A program made the position numbers and the translations under genes. The notes beneath the pieces are model-generated. The model saw only the letters and a list, made by a program, of their open reading frames with translations, was not told where the DNA came from and did not search any database. Shown in pieces: positions 9,063 to 19,670 of a DNA stretch of 64,000 nucleotides. The stretch lies in the NCBI GenBank assembly GCA_963724365.1, contig CAVRUR010000003.1, forward strand, positions 1 through 64,000. Reading direction: 5' to 3'. The stretch is from JALORV01 sp963724365. GTDB lineage: Bacteria > Pseudomonadota > Gammaproteobacteria > Burkholderiales > Burkholderiaceae_F. The stretch's first letter is position 1. Each line of letters opens with the position of its first letter.

Positions 9063-10196
9063 TTGAAGAACCTGTTCGAAGCTGTCTCGCAGCTCATGTC
9101 TTCAAACCGGAAGTCCCCCGGCGTGCCGCGGCATTCGCGCTCGTTCCGTTGCCAGTGCGGGCGACCGGTGTTCTTCGCCAACAGCCTGTGCCTCGGGTGC
9201 TCGACGCCGCTTGGTTACCTGCCGGAGCGCGCGGCCGTCGTCCCGCTGACGACCGGAAGCACGGCCGGGCACTGGCACGTAGTTGATGACGAGCGCGAGT
9301 ACAAGTCGTGCGCCAATCTGCATACGCCCGCGGGCTGCAACTGGCTGGTACGGGCCGATGATCCGAACCCGCACTGCATTGCCTGTCGGCTGAACCGGAC
9401 GATTCCGGATCTTTCCAACGCCGACAACCAGCGCTACTGGGGCGCCATCGAGGGCGCAAAGCGTCGGCTCGTGTCGCAGTTGCTGGCGCTCGGCCTGCCG
9501 GTCAGGTCGAAAGTCGACGAGGACCCGAAGCGCGGCGTGATGTTCGATTTCCTCCGCTCCCCGGCCGAGGGGCCGCGCGTACTGACCGGTCATGCGAGCG
9601 GACTGGTCACGCTGAATGTCGAAGAGGCCGACGACGCCAAGCGCGAAAAGATCCGCCACGACCTGCGCGAACCGTATCGGACGCTGCTCGGCCACTTCCG
9701 GCACGAGATCGGTCACTACTACTGGGATCGGCTGGTGTGGGATACGAAGTGGCTCGAGCCCTTCCGCGTGCTGTTCGGCGACGAGCGGGCCGACTATTCA
9801 GTGGCCCTGAAGGCGAACTACGAGAAAGGGCCACCGTCGGACTGGGCGAGCCGGTTCATCAGTTCGTATGCGTCAACGCATCCCTGGGAAGACTGGGCAG
9901 AGTCGTGGGCGCATTACCTGCACGTGCTCGACAGCCTCGGCACAGCGCTCAGCTTCGGGCTCGACGCCGAGGACCTCGAGGCCGAAGCCAGTCCGTTCAC
10001 CCGCGCCGATCTGTATGCCCCCGACGATCCCGCCGCCGAGCGCTTCATTGGCTTCCTCAACGGATGGGTCGAGATGACCATGGTGCTGAACGAGCTGGCG
10101 CGCAGCATGGGTCAGCGGGATTTCTACCCCTTCGTGATGTCACGACCCGTCGTGGCCAAGCTGCATTTCGTCCATCTCGTCGTGCAGGCTGCGTAG
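9063..10196 (+). CDS. Zinc-ribbon putative metallopeptidase (DUF2248 type)
   Basis: A 377 aa protein with an N-terminal zinc ribbon (CQCG and, 15 residues on, CLGCS) followed by a predicted zinc peptidase domain. The motif RHEIGHYYWDRL gives an HExxH site, and a possible third ligand lies in the later ED.AESWAHYLH segment. This matches the family annotated as putative zinc-binding metallopeptidase with a zinc-ribbon N terminus. Substrates are unknown. TTG 9063 has GGAG six bases upstream and is preferred over ATG 9096, which lacks a ribosome site. No signal peptide is present. It stands alone, 144 bases after the hemerythrin gene. Confidence 0.82.
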   Translation: MKNLFEAVSQLMSSNRKSPGVPRHSRSFRCQCGRPVFFANSLCLGCSTPLGYLPERAAVVPLTTGSTAGHWHVVDDEREYKSCANLHTPAGCNWLVRADDPNPHCIACRLNRTIPDLSNADNQRYWGAIEGAKRRLVSQLLALGLPVRSKVDEDPKRGVMFDFLRSPAEGPRVLTGHASGLVTLNVEEADDAKREKIRHDLREPYRTLLGHFRHEIGHYYWDRLVWDTKWLEPFRVLFGDERADYSVALKANYEKGPPSDWASRFISSYASTHPWEDWAESWAHYLHVLDSLGTALSFGLDAEDLEAEASPFTRADLYAPDDPAAERFIGFLNGWVEMTMVLNELARSMGQRDFYPFVMSRPVVAKLHFVHLVVQAA

Positions 10197-10235
10197 ATCG
10201 GACGTGCTGCAATCAGGCCGCGCGCCACCGCGCGA

Positions 10236-10703
10236 CTACTGCGGGCTCGATCGCATGCCGAAGGCCTTGCCCTGGGCGAACAGGTACTCGACGCGCAGCA
10301 CGCGCTTGTCTCCACTGGCCAGCGCATAGCCGACGACTTCCACCCAGTCCCCGGGCTTCAGTTCAGACACGCCCCAGGCCGACACGCGTGACAGCGGCGC
10401 CAGTTCGATCTCCCACTCGCCGGCGGCCTGGGCAGGCACAGCGGCTTTCCCGAGCACCGCGTTTCCGTCGACCGACTGGCTTTGAGCTGGCGCCTTTCGG
10501 CCCGGCAGATCGGCAGGCTTCGCCAGCCCGGGTGCGACGACAAGAACGAACTCGACGTGCGGGTTCTGCCAGCGCACCGACTTGACCGTGCCCGACAGGT
10601 AGAGCGGCTTGTCCTGATCGAAACTCGACCAGCCGTGATGCGCGAAGCCCGGTACACAGGCCACGGCGAGCCCGACGAGGACTAGACGACGACGAGTGAT
10701 CAT
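10236..10703 (-). CDS. Exported DUF6152-like protein
   Basis: A 155 aa protein with a signal peptide: a basic start (MITRRRLVLVG), a hydrophobic core and a likely cleavage at FAHH. After that comes HGWSSFDQDKPLYLSGTVKSV and WQNPHVEFVL, which fit the small periplasmic family DUF6152 (copper-resistance-like beta fold). Function is not known. The start is ATG at 10703. It lies 34 bases downstream of the membrane protein gene on the same strand, and the two look like a small operon. Confidence 0.75.
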   Translation of the reverse strand: MITRRRLVLVGLAVACVPGFAHHGWSSFDQDKPLYLSGTVKSVRWQNPHVEFVLVVAPGLAKPADLPGRKAPAQSQSVDGNAVLGKAAVPAQAAGEWEIELAPLSRVSAWGVSELKPGDWVEVVGYALASGDKRVLRVEYLFAQGKAFGMRSSPQ

Positions 10704-10737
10704 TTCGAGGCTCCGTTCAGTGGCCACCGGCCCGAGA

Positions 10738-11191
10738 CTAGACATACGCAATCAGCCGGCCGGCCGCGATCACGCCGAACCAGAGCGCAAGCGATAGTCC
10801 CGCCTGCAGGCGCGCGACGCCATCGTGCCGTCGCAACGAATCCCGCGCATGAAACACCAGCGCATTGCCTCCGGCCATCAGGATCAACACCAGTTTGACC
10901 CGGAACGCGGGATTGGCGGCGATTTCGATCGCGTCCGAGAGAAAGAGGAGCGACCCGCTCAGCACCGCGAGGGCGAAACCCGTCAGGGCAGTGCGTACCG
11001 CCAGCCGCCCCAGGGCGGTCAGCGAAAGTGTTGGCTGCGCCCCGAAGACACGAAGTTCCAGGACCAGCAGGCTGCCCACCAGCGTTGCCAGGGCCGCAAT
11101 ATGCAGTGTTTCGAGCACCGGGTAGGCCCAGACGGAATGGCGGATCGCCTCCGCCAGTGGCCAGCGCTTCGAGCGCGGACCAGTCGATCAC
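10738..11191 (-). CDS. DUF6644-like integral membrane protein (frame break near 11150)
   Basis: Four hydrophobic segments are seen: LETLHIAALATLVGSLLVLE, TALTGFALAVLSGSLLFL, a segment around VKLVLILMAGG, and LSLALWFGVIAAGRLIAYV. The family usually begins with a Trp-rich helix, and this is found in the adjacent frame: VIDWSALEA from GTG 11191, then WPLAEAIRHSVWAYPVLE in the main frame. A one-base indel near 11150 joins them, probably a sequence error. Without the upstream part the intact frame is 126 aa from ATG 11118. Function is unknown. Confidence 0.72.
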
Positions 11192-11221
11192 CTGCCATCG
11201 TCCATCGCGCGGTTAGCCGGT

Positions 11222-12752
11222 TCAGCGTCTCTTGCGGGACGAACCACCGAGCAGACCGCCCAGCACGCCACGCGAGAGTTCGCGTGCCAGCGACGAGCCG
11301 ACTGTGCGCGCAGCGCTCTTCGCCATGGCATCGACCATGCCTTCGCGACGTCCGCCGCGCGGGCCGGTCGAGCCGAACAGCATGTCGCTGATGCTGTCCA
11401 TCAGGCCGCCGCCGGACGGTTGCTCGCCTGAGGGAGTCGCAGTTCCGCCCTTGCCTGCGGGCAACGTCTCGCCACCACCGGCGCGGGCCTTGAGCTGTTC
11501 GTGAGCGGACTCACGATCGATCGTCTTCTCGTAGGTGCTGCCCACCACCGAGGTCGCGATCAGTTTCTTGCGATCCTCCGGCGTGATCGGCCCGAGTTGC
11601 GAGCCTGGCGCGAGGACCCACACGCGCTCGGTGATGCCGGGAGTGCCCTTCGCATCCAGGAACGACACCAGCGCCTCGCCGACTCCCAGCTCCATGATCG
11701 CCTTCGAGGCGTCGATCTTGGGATTCGCACGCATCGTTTCGGCGACCGACTTGACGGCCTTCTGGTCGCGCGGCGTGAATGCGCGCAAGGCGTGCTGCAC
11801 GCGGTTGCCGAGCTGGCCCAGCACCTTGTCCGGAATGTCGAGCGGATTCTGCGTGACAAAGTAGACACCGACACCCTTGGAGCGGATCAGCCGCACCACC
11901 TGTTCGACCTTTTCCAGCAGCGCCGGCGGCGCCTCCGAAAACAGCAGGTGCGCCTCGTCGAAGAAGAACACGAGCTTCGGCTTGTCGCGGTCGCCCACCT
12001 CGGGCAGGTTCTCGAACAGTTCAGACAGCAGCCACAGCAGGAACGTCGAATACAGCCGTGGGTTGTTCATCAGCTTGTCGGCGGCAAGGATGTTGACGAC
12101 CCCCTGGCCATCGGCTGTCTGCATCAGGTCGTCGATATTGAGCATCGGCTCGCCGAAGAAGCGGTCGCCGCCCTGCTCCTCGATCAGCAACAGGCCGCGC
12201 TGGATCGCACCGATCGAGGCCGACGACACGTTGCCGTACTCGGTCTTGATCTTGGCCGCGTTGTCGCCGATAAATTGCACCATCGCGCGCAGGTCCTTGA
12301 GGTCGAGCAGCAGCAGGCCGTTGTCGTCCGCGGCCTTGAAGACGATTGAAAGCACGCCTTCCTGCGTCTCGTTCAGACCCAGCAGGCGCGACAGCAGCAG
12401 CGGACCCATGTCGGAGACCGTGGCACGCACCGGATGGCCCTGCTCGCCCCAGACATCCCAGAGCGTGACCGGGCACGCACCCCACTTCGGTTCCGGCAGG
12501 CCGTGCTCCTCCAGGCGCTTCTTCATCTTGTCGCTCAGCGCGCCGGCCTTGGCGATCCCGGTCAGGTCACCCTTCACGTCGGCCATGAACACCGGCACAC
12601 CGATGCGCGAAAAGTTCTCCGCCAGCTTCTGCAGCGTGACCGTCTTGCCGGTGCCGGTCGCGCCGGTGATGCAGCCGTGCCGGTTCGCGAGCGCAGGCAG
12701 CAGCCCGATCTCGGTCTTGCCCGTACATCGCGATGATCAGTGGATCGCTCAT
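11222..12752 (-). CDS. yjgR: HerA-type ATPase of the YjgR/DUF853 family (frame break near 12721)
   Basis: A predicted P-loop ATPase/helicase of the HerA-FtsK superfamily. The start MSDPLIIAMYG lies at 12752. An extra C near 12720-12722 breaks the frame; after it the protein reads ITGATGTGKTVTLQKLAENF (Walker A) and GVPVFMADVKGDLTGIAKAG. A later KPKLVFFFDEAHLLF is the Walker B region, followed by SKGVGVYFVTQNPLDIPDKVL. The C terminus is basic (SRKRR). The expected length without the error is about 509 aa, normal for YjgR. The cellular role is uncharacterised, and in other bacteria the gene is a stand-alone one, as here. Confidence 0.9.
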
Positions 12753-12877
12753 GTTCTTTCCTCTCGATTTCGCCCGCAGTCTAGCCAATGCAGTCGCAGG
12801 TCGCGGGAGTTCGGGTCCGCGGTCCGCTAGACTCTTGTCCTTTCCGCATCAATCACCGCAACGTCGAGAGCAGCATC

Positions 12878-13606
12878 ATGGCCGGCCATTCCAAATGGGC
12901 CAACATCCAGCACCGCAAGAACCGCCAGGACAACAAGCGCGGTTCGCTGTGGACCAAGATCATTCGTGAAGTCACGGTCGCCTCGCGCGACGGCGGGCCC
13001 GACCCGGCGATGAACCCGCGCCTGCGGCTCGCGCTCGACAAGGCGCGGCTCGGCAATGTGCCGAAGGACAAGCTCACCAGCGCGATCCAGCGCGGCGCCG
13101 GCAAGCTCGAAGGCGCCAGCTACGAGGAAATCCGCTACGAGGGCTACGGCATCGGCGGCGCTGCGCTGATGATCGATTGCATGACCGACAACCGCACCCG
13201 CACCGTGGCCGAGGTCCGCCATGCGCTTGTCCAAGAATGGCGGAAATCTCGGGACCGACGGTTCGGTGGCGTTCAACTTCAAGCACTGCGGCCAGTTCGT
13301 GTTCGCACCGGGCACGTCGGAAGAAAAGGTGATGGACGCCGCGCTCGAGGCCGGCGCCGAGGATGTGGTCAGCAACGACGACGGCACGATCGAAGTCATC
13401 ACCGCGCCGGCCGACTTCGAGTCCGTGCGCGAAGCGCTCGACACGGTCGGGGCTGAAGCCCGAGCTCGCCGAGGTGACGATGAAGCCGCTCGCCGAGACC
13501 GTGCTGACCGGCGACGATGCGCAGAAGATGCAGCGGCTGATCGACGCGCTCGACGACCTCGACGACGTGCAGCAGGTCTACACGCACGGCTGCCCTCGAG
13601 GAATGA
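12878..13606 (+). CDS. yebC: YebC/PmpR family translation factor or regulator (three frame breaks)
   Basis: YebC-family proteins bind DNA or act on ribosomes stalled at proline tracts. The N terminus MAGHSKWANIQHRKNRQD and NKRGSLWTKIIREVTVA are diagnostic. The sequence continues in three frames: breaks near 13228 (extra T), 13452 (extra G) and 13588 (extra G), after which it ends AALEE-stop at 13606. Rejoined, the protein is about 241 aa, the usual length. Single-base insertions in an otherwise perfect conserved gene point to sequence error. It precedes purD by 23 bases, a common betaproteobacterial order. Confidence 0.93.
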
Positions 13607-13629
13607 GCGTGCACCGGGGACGTACGGCG

Positions 13630-14911
13630 ATGAAGGTCCTGGTCGTCGGCGGCGGAGGTCGCGAGCACGCGCTGGCGTGGCGGCTGGCGCAGTCACCGCG
13701 CGTGCAGCGTGTCTACGTTGCGCCGGGCAACGGCGGCACGGCACGCGACCGGCACCTGCGCAATGTTCCGCACGACAGCCACGAGGCGTTGGCCGCACTT
13801 CGTGAAGTCCGAAGACATCGCGCTGACGGTCGTCGGGCCCGAAGCACCGTTGGCCACCGGCATCGTCGACGTGTTTCGGCGCGCATGGACTGCGCGTGTT
13901 CGGTCCGACGCGCGCGGCCGCGCAGCTCGAAAGCTCGAAGGATTTCGCCAAGGCCTTCATGCAGCGCCACGGCATCCCGACCGCCGAGTACCGCACGTTC
14001 ACCGACGCCGGCCGAAGCGCGCGCCTACGTGCGGCAGCGCGGCGCACCGATCGTCGTCAAGGCCGACGGGCTGGCGGCCGGCAAGGGCGTCGTCGTCGCG
14101 GCGACGGTCGCCGAAGCGGAAGCGGCGATCGAGTCGATGCTGGTCGGCAACACGCTCGGCGAGAGCGGCGCGCGCGTCGTCGTCGAGGACTTCCTGCCGG
14201 GCGAGGAAGCGAGCTTCATCGTGATGAGCGACGGCCGCCATGCGCTGGCGCTGGCGACCAGCCAGGACCACAAGCGACTGCTCGACGGCGACCGCGGCCC
14301 GAACACCGGCGGCATGGGCGCGTATTCGCCCGCGCCGATCGTGACGCCGACGATCCATGCGCGGGTGATGCGCGAGATCATCCTGCCGACGATCCACGGC
14401 ATGGCCGCCGACGGCATTCCCGTACACGGGGTTCCTGTACGCCGGCCTGATGATCGACGCCACGGCCAGGCCCGCACGCTCGAGTTCAACTGCCGCATGG
14501 GCGATCCGGAGACGCAGCCGATCATGGCGCGGCTGAAGACCGACTTCACCATGCTGCTCGACGCGGCGATCGACGGTCGACTCGACCAGGTCGAGGCCGA
14601 GTGGGATCGACGCACCGCGCTGGGCGTGGTCGTGGCCGCCGCCGGCTATCCGGATGCGCCGCGCAAAGGCGACGCGATCACCCGGCTGCCCGAAGAACGC
14701 GATGACTGCGTGACCTTCCATGCCGGGACCGCGCTCAGCGGCGACACGCTGGTCACCAGCGGCGGGCGGGTGCTGTGCGTGACTGCGCTCGGCGACACGG
14801 TCCGGGCTGCGCAGAAGATGCGCCTACGACGCCGTCGAGCAGGTCGAGTTCGACGGCATGCAGTTCCGGCACGACATCGGTCATCGGGCGCTGAACCCGC
14901 GGACGCTGTAG
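13630..14911 (+). CDS. purD: Phosphoribosylamine-glycine ligase (six frame breaks)
   Basis: PurD catalyses the second step of de novo purine synthesis, joining glycine to phosphoribosylamine with ATP. Recognisable pieces are MKVLVVGGGGREHALAWRLA, ALTVVGPEAPLATGIVD, FGPTRAAAQLESSKDFAKAF, the ATP-grasp segment APIVVKADGLAAGKGVVVA, RGPNTGGMGAYSP and LEFNCRMGDPETQ. These lie in shifting frames, with breaks near 13797, 13885, 14012, 14425, 14465 and 14823. The reconstructed protein is about 425 aa, the normal size. The gene is essential for prototrophy, so the breaks are best read as sequence errors. Confidence 0.93.
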
Positions 14912-15061
14912 CGACGCCGCTTGCCGCCCTTGCCGATTCCGTCTCTGCGGGCCGACCAGCATGCCATGGCGCACGCTTTCCGGGAGCAATGCCCGACCTC
15001 TGGCTTCGGCCGGCACTGCACCGACTTCTTCGGCCACCCAGACTCCAGACCTGACCGAACC

Positions 15062-17072
15062 ATGAGCGCCGCTCCCTATACCGTTGAACAGCACATCGCG
15101 CTGAAACGCGTCTCATCGATCGCGCCCTCGCCCGACGGAACGTGGCTGGCGGTGGCGGTGCAGCGCCTCGACCGCGAAGGCGCGAAGTACGTCTCCGACT
15201 TGTGGAAGGTGCCGACCGACGGCAGCCGCACGCGACGCAACTGACACGCGGCGACAGCAAGGATGCGGCACCGTGTTTCCGCCACGACGGCGCGCTCGGC
15301 TTCCTGTCGAACCGCCAGCCGAACGAAGTCAAGCCGGACGAAGACGCGGACAAGCGCATGCAGGTCTGGATCCTGCCGGCCGACGGGCGGCGAGCCGCAG
15401 CAGCTGACCGACGAGCCGCTCGGCGTCGAGTCCTTCCGCTTCGCGAAGAGCGCGGCCGTGCTGGCACTGTTTGCGCCGGTGCTGCCGGGCGTCGAGCACG
15501 ACAAGCAGCGCGAGACCGCCAGTGAGCGGCGCAAGAAGCACACGAGCGCGCGCCACTTCCGGCAGCAGCCGGTGCGCCACTGGGACCACTGGCTGCACCA
15601 GAACGACAACATGGCCGACACGCACCTGATCGCGTACGCGGCCGACGGCACGAAGCGCGTCGACCTGACGCCCGAGGCGAAGCACGAGCTGTCGATCGAG
15701 CCGGCACTGGACGTCTCTGCCGACGGCAAGCAGGTTGCCGTCACCTGGCAGACGCCCGGCCAGGATCGCGAGACTCGACACCGCGATCCGCCTGATCGAC
15801 GTCGCGACGAAGTCGGCGCGCATGCTCGGCGCCGGCGACCAACACGAACAACGAGTCGCCGCTGTTCTCGCCGGACGGCAAGACGCTCGCCGTGGTGCGC
15901 TCGACGCGCTCCTCCGCCAACAGCGATGCGACCGACGCTGACGCTGATCGACGTCGCCACCGGGACGATGCGCGAGCTCGGCAAGGCGTTCGACGCGTGG
16001 CCTCATCCGGGCGACTGGACCGCCGACGGAAAGCAGATCGTGTTCACCTGCCGATCTGGACGGTCAGGTGCCCGTGTTCACGCATCGACGTCGCCAGGGA
16101 CAAGGTCGATCGCATCACGGTGGCGCGCAGCAGCGGCGCTCACAGCGATGTACACGTGCTGAAGGACGGTCGCATCGTCGGCATCCGCTCGACCTTCCGC
16201 GAACCGCCGGAGGCCTTCGCCGTCACGAACCAGCCCGATTCGCCGCCGCAGGTGCTGGCGCGCCTGTCCGGCTTCGAGTTCCCCGACTGGGTCGAGGTCG
16301 AGCACTGCACGTGCCACTCGACCGACGGCACGCCGATCCAGTACTTCGTGACCCGACCGGCAAAGGCGCAGGGCAAGCTGCCGACGCTGCTGTGGATCCA
16401 CGGCGGCCCGATCGGCATGTCGGCCGGACGCCTGGCACTGGCGCTGGAATCCGCTGCTGGCGGTGGCGGCCGGCTATGCCGTCGTGCAGCCGAACCCGCG
16501 CGGCTCGACCGGCTTCGGCCAGGACTTCGTCCAGGGCATCTGGGGCAACGTCTGGGGCAAGCAGTGCTACGAAGACCTGATGGCCGTGACCGATGCCGTC
16601 GAGAAGCGCCCGGACGTCGATCCGGAACCGCATCATGGCGATGGGCGGCAGCTTCGGCGGCTACATGACCAACTGGATCGGCACGCAGACCCAGCGCTTC
16701 AAGTGCCTGATCACGCATGCCTGCGTGACGACGATGGCGCAATTCACCGGCACGACCGATCATCCGGCCTGGTGGTATCTGGAAATGGGCGGCGAAGATC
16801 CGTACGCCGACCAGGCCGCGTTCGACCGCTACGCGCCGATCCGCCACGTCAAGCAGTGGAAGACACCGGCACTGATCATCCACGGCGAACTCGACTACCG
16901 CTGCCCGATCAGCGAAGGCCTCAATCTCTTCGAAGCGCTGCAGTACCACGGCGTGCCGAGCGAACTGCTGATCTTCCCGGACGAGAACCACTGGATCCTG
17001 AAGCCGCGCAACATCGTCGCCTGGTACGAAACGGTGCTCGGCTTCATCGGCCGGCACCTGAAGGCGGCATGA
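15062..17072 (+). CDS. S9 family prolyl oligopeptidase-like serine peptidase (about nine frame breaks)
   Basis: A cytosolic alpha/beta-hydrolase peptidase with an N-terminal beta-propeller. The propeller part starts MSAAPYTVEQHIALKRVSSI. The catalytic part has LLWIHGGPIGMSA, VVQPNPRGSTGFGQDF, the nucleophile motif MGGSFGGYMTNW, the acid in HGELDYRCPISEG and the His in FPDENHWILKP. Frame breaks are inferred near 15230, 15385, 15770, 15838, 15930, 16050, 16080, 16450 and 16625. Rejoined length is about 670 aa, typical for acylaminoacyl-peptidase-like S9C enzymes. All catalytic residues survive, so this is more likely a badly sequenced gene than a pseudogene. Confidence 0.88.
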
Positions 17073-17115
17073 GCACCGCACGGCCGCTCGAAGGCGCTCG
17101 CGTCCCCCTCGGGGG

Positions 17116-17148
17116 GACCGCCCGCAGGGCGAAGGGGCAACATGAGCT
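17116..17148. repeat. Small palindromic repeat between the S9 peptidase and hemF
   Basis: The stretch just upstream of and around the hemF start contains a GTCCCCC/GGGGGAC hairpin (from about 17102) and a CGCCC-GCA-GGGCG hairpin, followed by AAGGGGC. It resembles the REP-like element in the carbonic anhydrase gene. It leaves the ribosome-binding region of hemF partly inside a stem. Exact borders are approximate. Confidence 0.55.
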
Positions 17149-18081
17149 CAGTGGAGTCGGCACCCGAGTTCGTCGATTCGCAGTCGGTGCGCGAGTACCT
17201 GCTCGGGCTGCAGCAGCGCATCGTCGGCACCTTCGAAAGGCTCGACGGCCAGCCCTTCCTCGCCGACACCTGGGAAAAGCCGGCCGGCGCCCCGCTCGGT
17301 GGCGGCGGACTCACGCGCATCATCGAGGATGGCAACCTGCTCGAGCGCGGCGGCGTCGGCTTTTCGCACGTGGTCGGCTCGACGCTTCCGCCTTCGGCCA
17401 CCGCGCAGCGTCCCGAACTTGCGGGGCGCGGCTTCGAGGCGATGGGCGTGTCGCTGGTGTTTCATCCGCGCAATCCCTTATGTGCCGACCGTGCACATGA
17501 ACGTGCGGTTCTTCATTGCGAGGAAGGCCGGCGAGCCCGACGTCTACTGGTTCGGCGGAGGCATGGACCTGACGCCCTACTATGCAACCGAGGAAGACGC
17601 GCACCACTTCCACGCGACCTGCAAGCAGGCACTGGCGCCGTTCGGCGCGGACAAGCACCCGCGCTTCAAGAAGTGGTGCGACGAATACTTCTTCCTCAAG
17701 CACCGCAACGAACCGCGCGGCATCGGTGGCGTGTTCTTCGACGACTTCCACGAACTCGGCTTCGACCAGAGCTTTGCGCTGATGCGCGCGGTCGGCGACG
17801 CGTTCCTCGATGCCTACGTCCCGATCGTCGAACGCCATCGCCACCGCGACTACGGCCCGCGCGAGCGCGAGTTCCAGGCCTACCGACGCGGCCGCTATGT
17901 CGAGTTCAACCTCGTGTTCGACCGTGGCACGCTGTTCGGCCTGCAGTCGGGCGGACGTACCGAGTCGATCCTGATGTCGCTGCCGCCGCTGGTGCACTGG
18001 AAGTACGACTGGCATCCCGAGCCCGGCAGTGCCGAGGCGCGGCTGTACACGGACTTTCTGCGGCCGCGCGAGTGGGCGTAG
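17142..18081 (+). CDS. hemF: Oxygen-dependent coproporphyrinogen III oxidase (one frame break near 17478)
   Basis: HemF decarboxylates coproporphyrinogen III to protoporphyrinogen IX using O2, in heme synthesis. The N-terminal part has GLTRIIEDGNLLERGGVGFS; after the break it reads PTVHMNVRFFIARK, DVYWFGGGMDLTPYY, GIGGVFFDDF and GRYVEFNLVFDRGTLFGLQ with SLPPLVHWKYDW. These are classic HemF signatures. An extra T near 17478 shifts the frame; the rejoined length of about 312 aa is normal. Heme supply fits the heme-rich respiration genes in the window, but the location reflects a conserved order (hemF-nadD), not a nar operon. Confidence 0.95.
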
Positions 18082-18094
18082 TCGCCAACGCCTG

Positions 18095-18775
18095 ATGGAA
18101 CCGATCGGCCTGCTCGGCGGCAGCTTCGACCCGATCCACGTCGGGCACCTGCAGCTTGCGCGCGACGCGCTGGCCAATCTGCCGATTGCGGAAATCCACC
18201 TGATTCCGGCGGCCCAGCCCTGGCAGAAGGAAGCGCTGACCGACGCGGTGCATCGGGCCCAGATGATCCGCCTGGCGATCGACAACGAGTTGCCGTTCAC
18301 GCGCCGCCGCATGGTGCTCGACATGAGCGAGATCGAGCGCGGCGGCCCGACCTACACCATCGACACGCTGCGCGAGCAGCGCGGCCTCGTTGGCCCGGAC
18401 ACGCCGCTGGTGCTGATCATGGGCTCTGACCAGTTCGAGCGCTTCGAGACCTGGCGCGAATGGGAGCGCATCCCCGACCTCGTCCACCTGGCGATCGCGC
18501 GCCGCGCCGGCGCAGTGACCTCGCTCGGCCCCACGCTGCAGCGGCTGCGCGATGCGCGCTATCTGAAGTATCCCGGGGATCTCGTCGACAGCCCCGCCGG
18601 CCATATCGTCGATCTCGCGATGACACCGGTCGATGCTTCGGCCACGGAAGTCAGGCGCCTGCTCGCGCAGCCCGCGACACCGGCCGACGATGTACGGTTG
18701 GCCGCGATGGTCTCGCCGCCGGTGCTCGACTATATTCACTCGCATCGCCTCTACACGGGAACGCATGGACATTAG
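18095..18775 (+). CDS. nadD: Nicotinate-nucleotide adenylyltransferase
   Basis: NadD makes deamido-NAD from nicotinate mononucleotide and ATP. The nucleotidyltransferase motif GGSFDPIHVGHLQLA is at residues 8-22, and the C-terminal STEVR-like motif appears as SATEVRRLL. LVLIMGSDQFERFETWREWERI is the usual substrate-site segment. The 226 aa frame is intact. It starts 13 bases after hemF and overlaps rsfS by 11 bases, so it is coupled to the ribosome-silencing gene, the common arrangement. Confidence 0.96.
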   Translation: MEPIGLLGGSFDPIHVGHLQLARDALANLPIAEIHLIPAAQPWQKEALTDAVHRAQMIRLAIDNELPFTRRRMVLDMSEIERGGPTYTIDTLREQRGLVGPDTPLVLIMGSDQFERFETWREWERIPDLVHLAIARRAGAVTSLGPTLQRLRDARYLKYPGDLVDSPAGHIVDLAMTPVDASATEVRRLLAQPATPADDVRLAAMVSPPVLDYIHSHRLYTGTHGH

Positions 18776-19166
18776 AAAGCTGCAGCGCGTCATCGTCGAC
18801 GCGCTCGAGGACGTCAAGGGACAGGACATCAGGGTCTTCAACACGACGCATCTGTCGGACATGTTCGACCGCATCGTCATCGCCAGCGGAACGTCCAACC
18901 GGCAGACCCGCGCGCTCGCTTCGTCGGTGGCAGAAAAGGTCAAGGCCGCCGGCGGCGGTGTCATCAGCATGGAGGGCGAAGACACCGGCGAATGGGTCCT
19001 GGTCGATTGCGGCGACGCGGTCGTGCACGTGCTGCAACCAGCCATCCGTGCCTACTACAACCTCGAGGAAATCTGGGGCGACAAATCCGTGCGACTCAAG
19101 TCTTCCGCTCCGGCGTCGATAGCGGGTAAGAAGAGCCGCAAAGCGCCCGCGCGCCGGACCGCCTGA
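18765..19166 (+). CDS. rsfS: Ribosomal silencing factor
   Basis: RsfS (YbeB/Iojap family) binds ribosomal protein uL14 and blocks subunit joining during nutrient limitation. The 133 aa protein shows the family core: DALEDVKGQDIRVFNTTHLS, DRIVIASGTSNRQTRALASS, GEWVLVDCGDAVVHVLQP and YYNLEEIWGD. The C-terminal tail (SIAGKKSRKAPARRTA) is basic and variable, as in other betaproteobacteria. Start is ATG 18765 inside nadD. The frame is intact. Confidence 0.96.
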   Translation: MDIRKLQRVIVDALEDVKGQDIRVFNTTHLSDMFDRIVIASGTSNRQTRALASSVAEKVKAAGGGVISMEGEDTGEWVLVDCGDAVVHVLQPAIRAYYNLEEIWGDKSVRLKSSAPASIAGKKSRKAPARRTA

Positions 19167-19196
19167 GCGACTCCCAACGACGGCAGTGGTGGCTGA

Positions 19197-19670
19197 ATGA
19201 GGATCTCGATCGTGGCGATCGGGCAAAAGCAGCCGGCCTGGGCCGATGCGGCGGTAAACGACTATCTGGCTCGCTTTCCGGCGGACTTCAGTGTGGAACT
19301 CAAAGAATTGAAGGCAGAAGCCCGCACCGGACGCGCAGACGAGGGCGAGCGCTGCCGCGCCGCCGAAGCGAAGCGCCTGCGCGCGGCACTACCGGTCGGA
19401 AGCGCCGTAGTCGCACTGGACGAACGCGGCAAGGACTGGAGCACGCTGCAACTGGCCGACCAGTTGCGGCGCTGGCGCGACGGTGCCGAATCGGTCGCCT
19501 TCGTGATCGGCGGGCCGGACGGTCTGAACGATGCCTTCAAACGCGAAGCGCGCGTGCAACTGAAGTTGTCCAGCCTGACCCTGCCGCATGCACTGGCCCG
19601 CGTCGTGCTGGCCGAGCAGCTCTATCGAGCCTGGTCCATTCTCGCTCACCATCCGTATCACCGCGTCTGA
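19197..19670 (+). CDS. rlmH: 23S rRNA pseudouridine-1915 N3-methyltransferase
   Basis: RlmH is a SPOUT methyltransferase that methylates pseudouridine 1915 in helix 69 of 23S rRNA on the 70S ribosome. The 157 aa protein has MRISIVAIGQKQPAWADAA, VALDERGKDWSTLQLADQL, the cofactor-knot motif FVIGGPDGLNDAFK and the C-terminal LTLPHALARVVLAEQLYRAW with HHPYHR. Length and motifs are those of the family. It follows rsfS by 30 bases, and its stop overlaps the first maf start (TGATG). Confidence 0.97.
   Translation: MRISIVAIGQKQPAWADAAVNDYLARFPADFSVELKELKAEARTGRADEGERCRAAEAKRLRAALPVGSAVVALDERGKDWSTLQLADQLRRWRDGAESVAFVIGGPDGLNDAFKREARVQLKLSSLTLPHALARVVLAEQLYRAWSILAHHPYHRV

Noticed and set aside
12878..17072. 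Reading yebC, purD and the S9 peptidase as pseudogenes
   Set aside because: Conserved residues remain across all breaks, essential genes are involved, and breaks cluster regionally; sequence error fits better.
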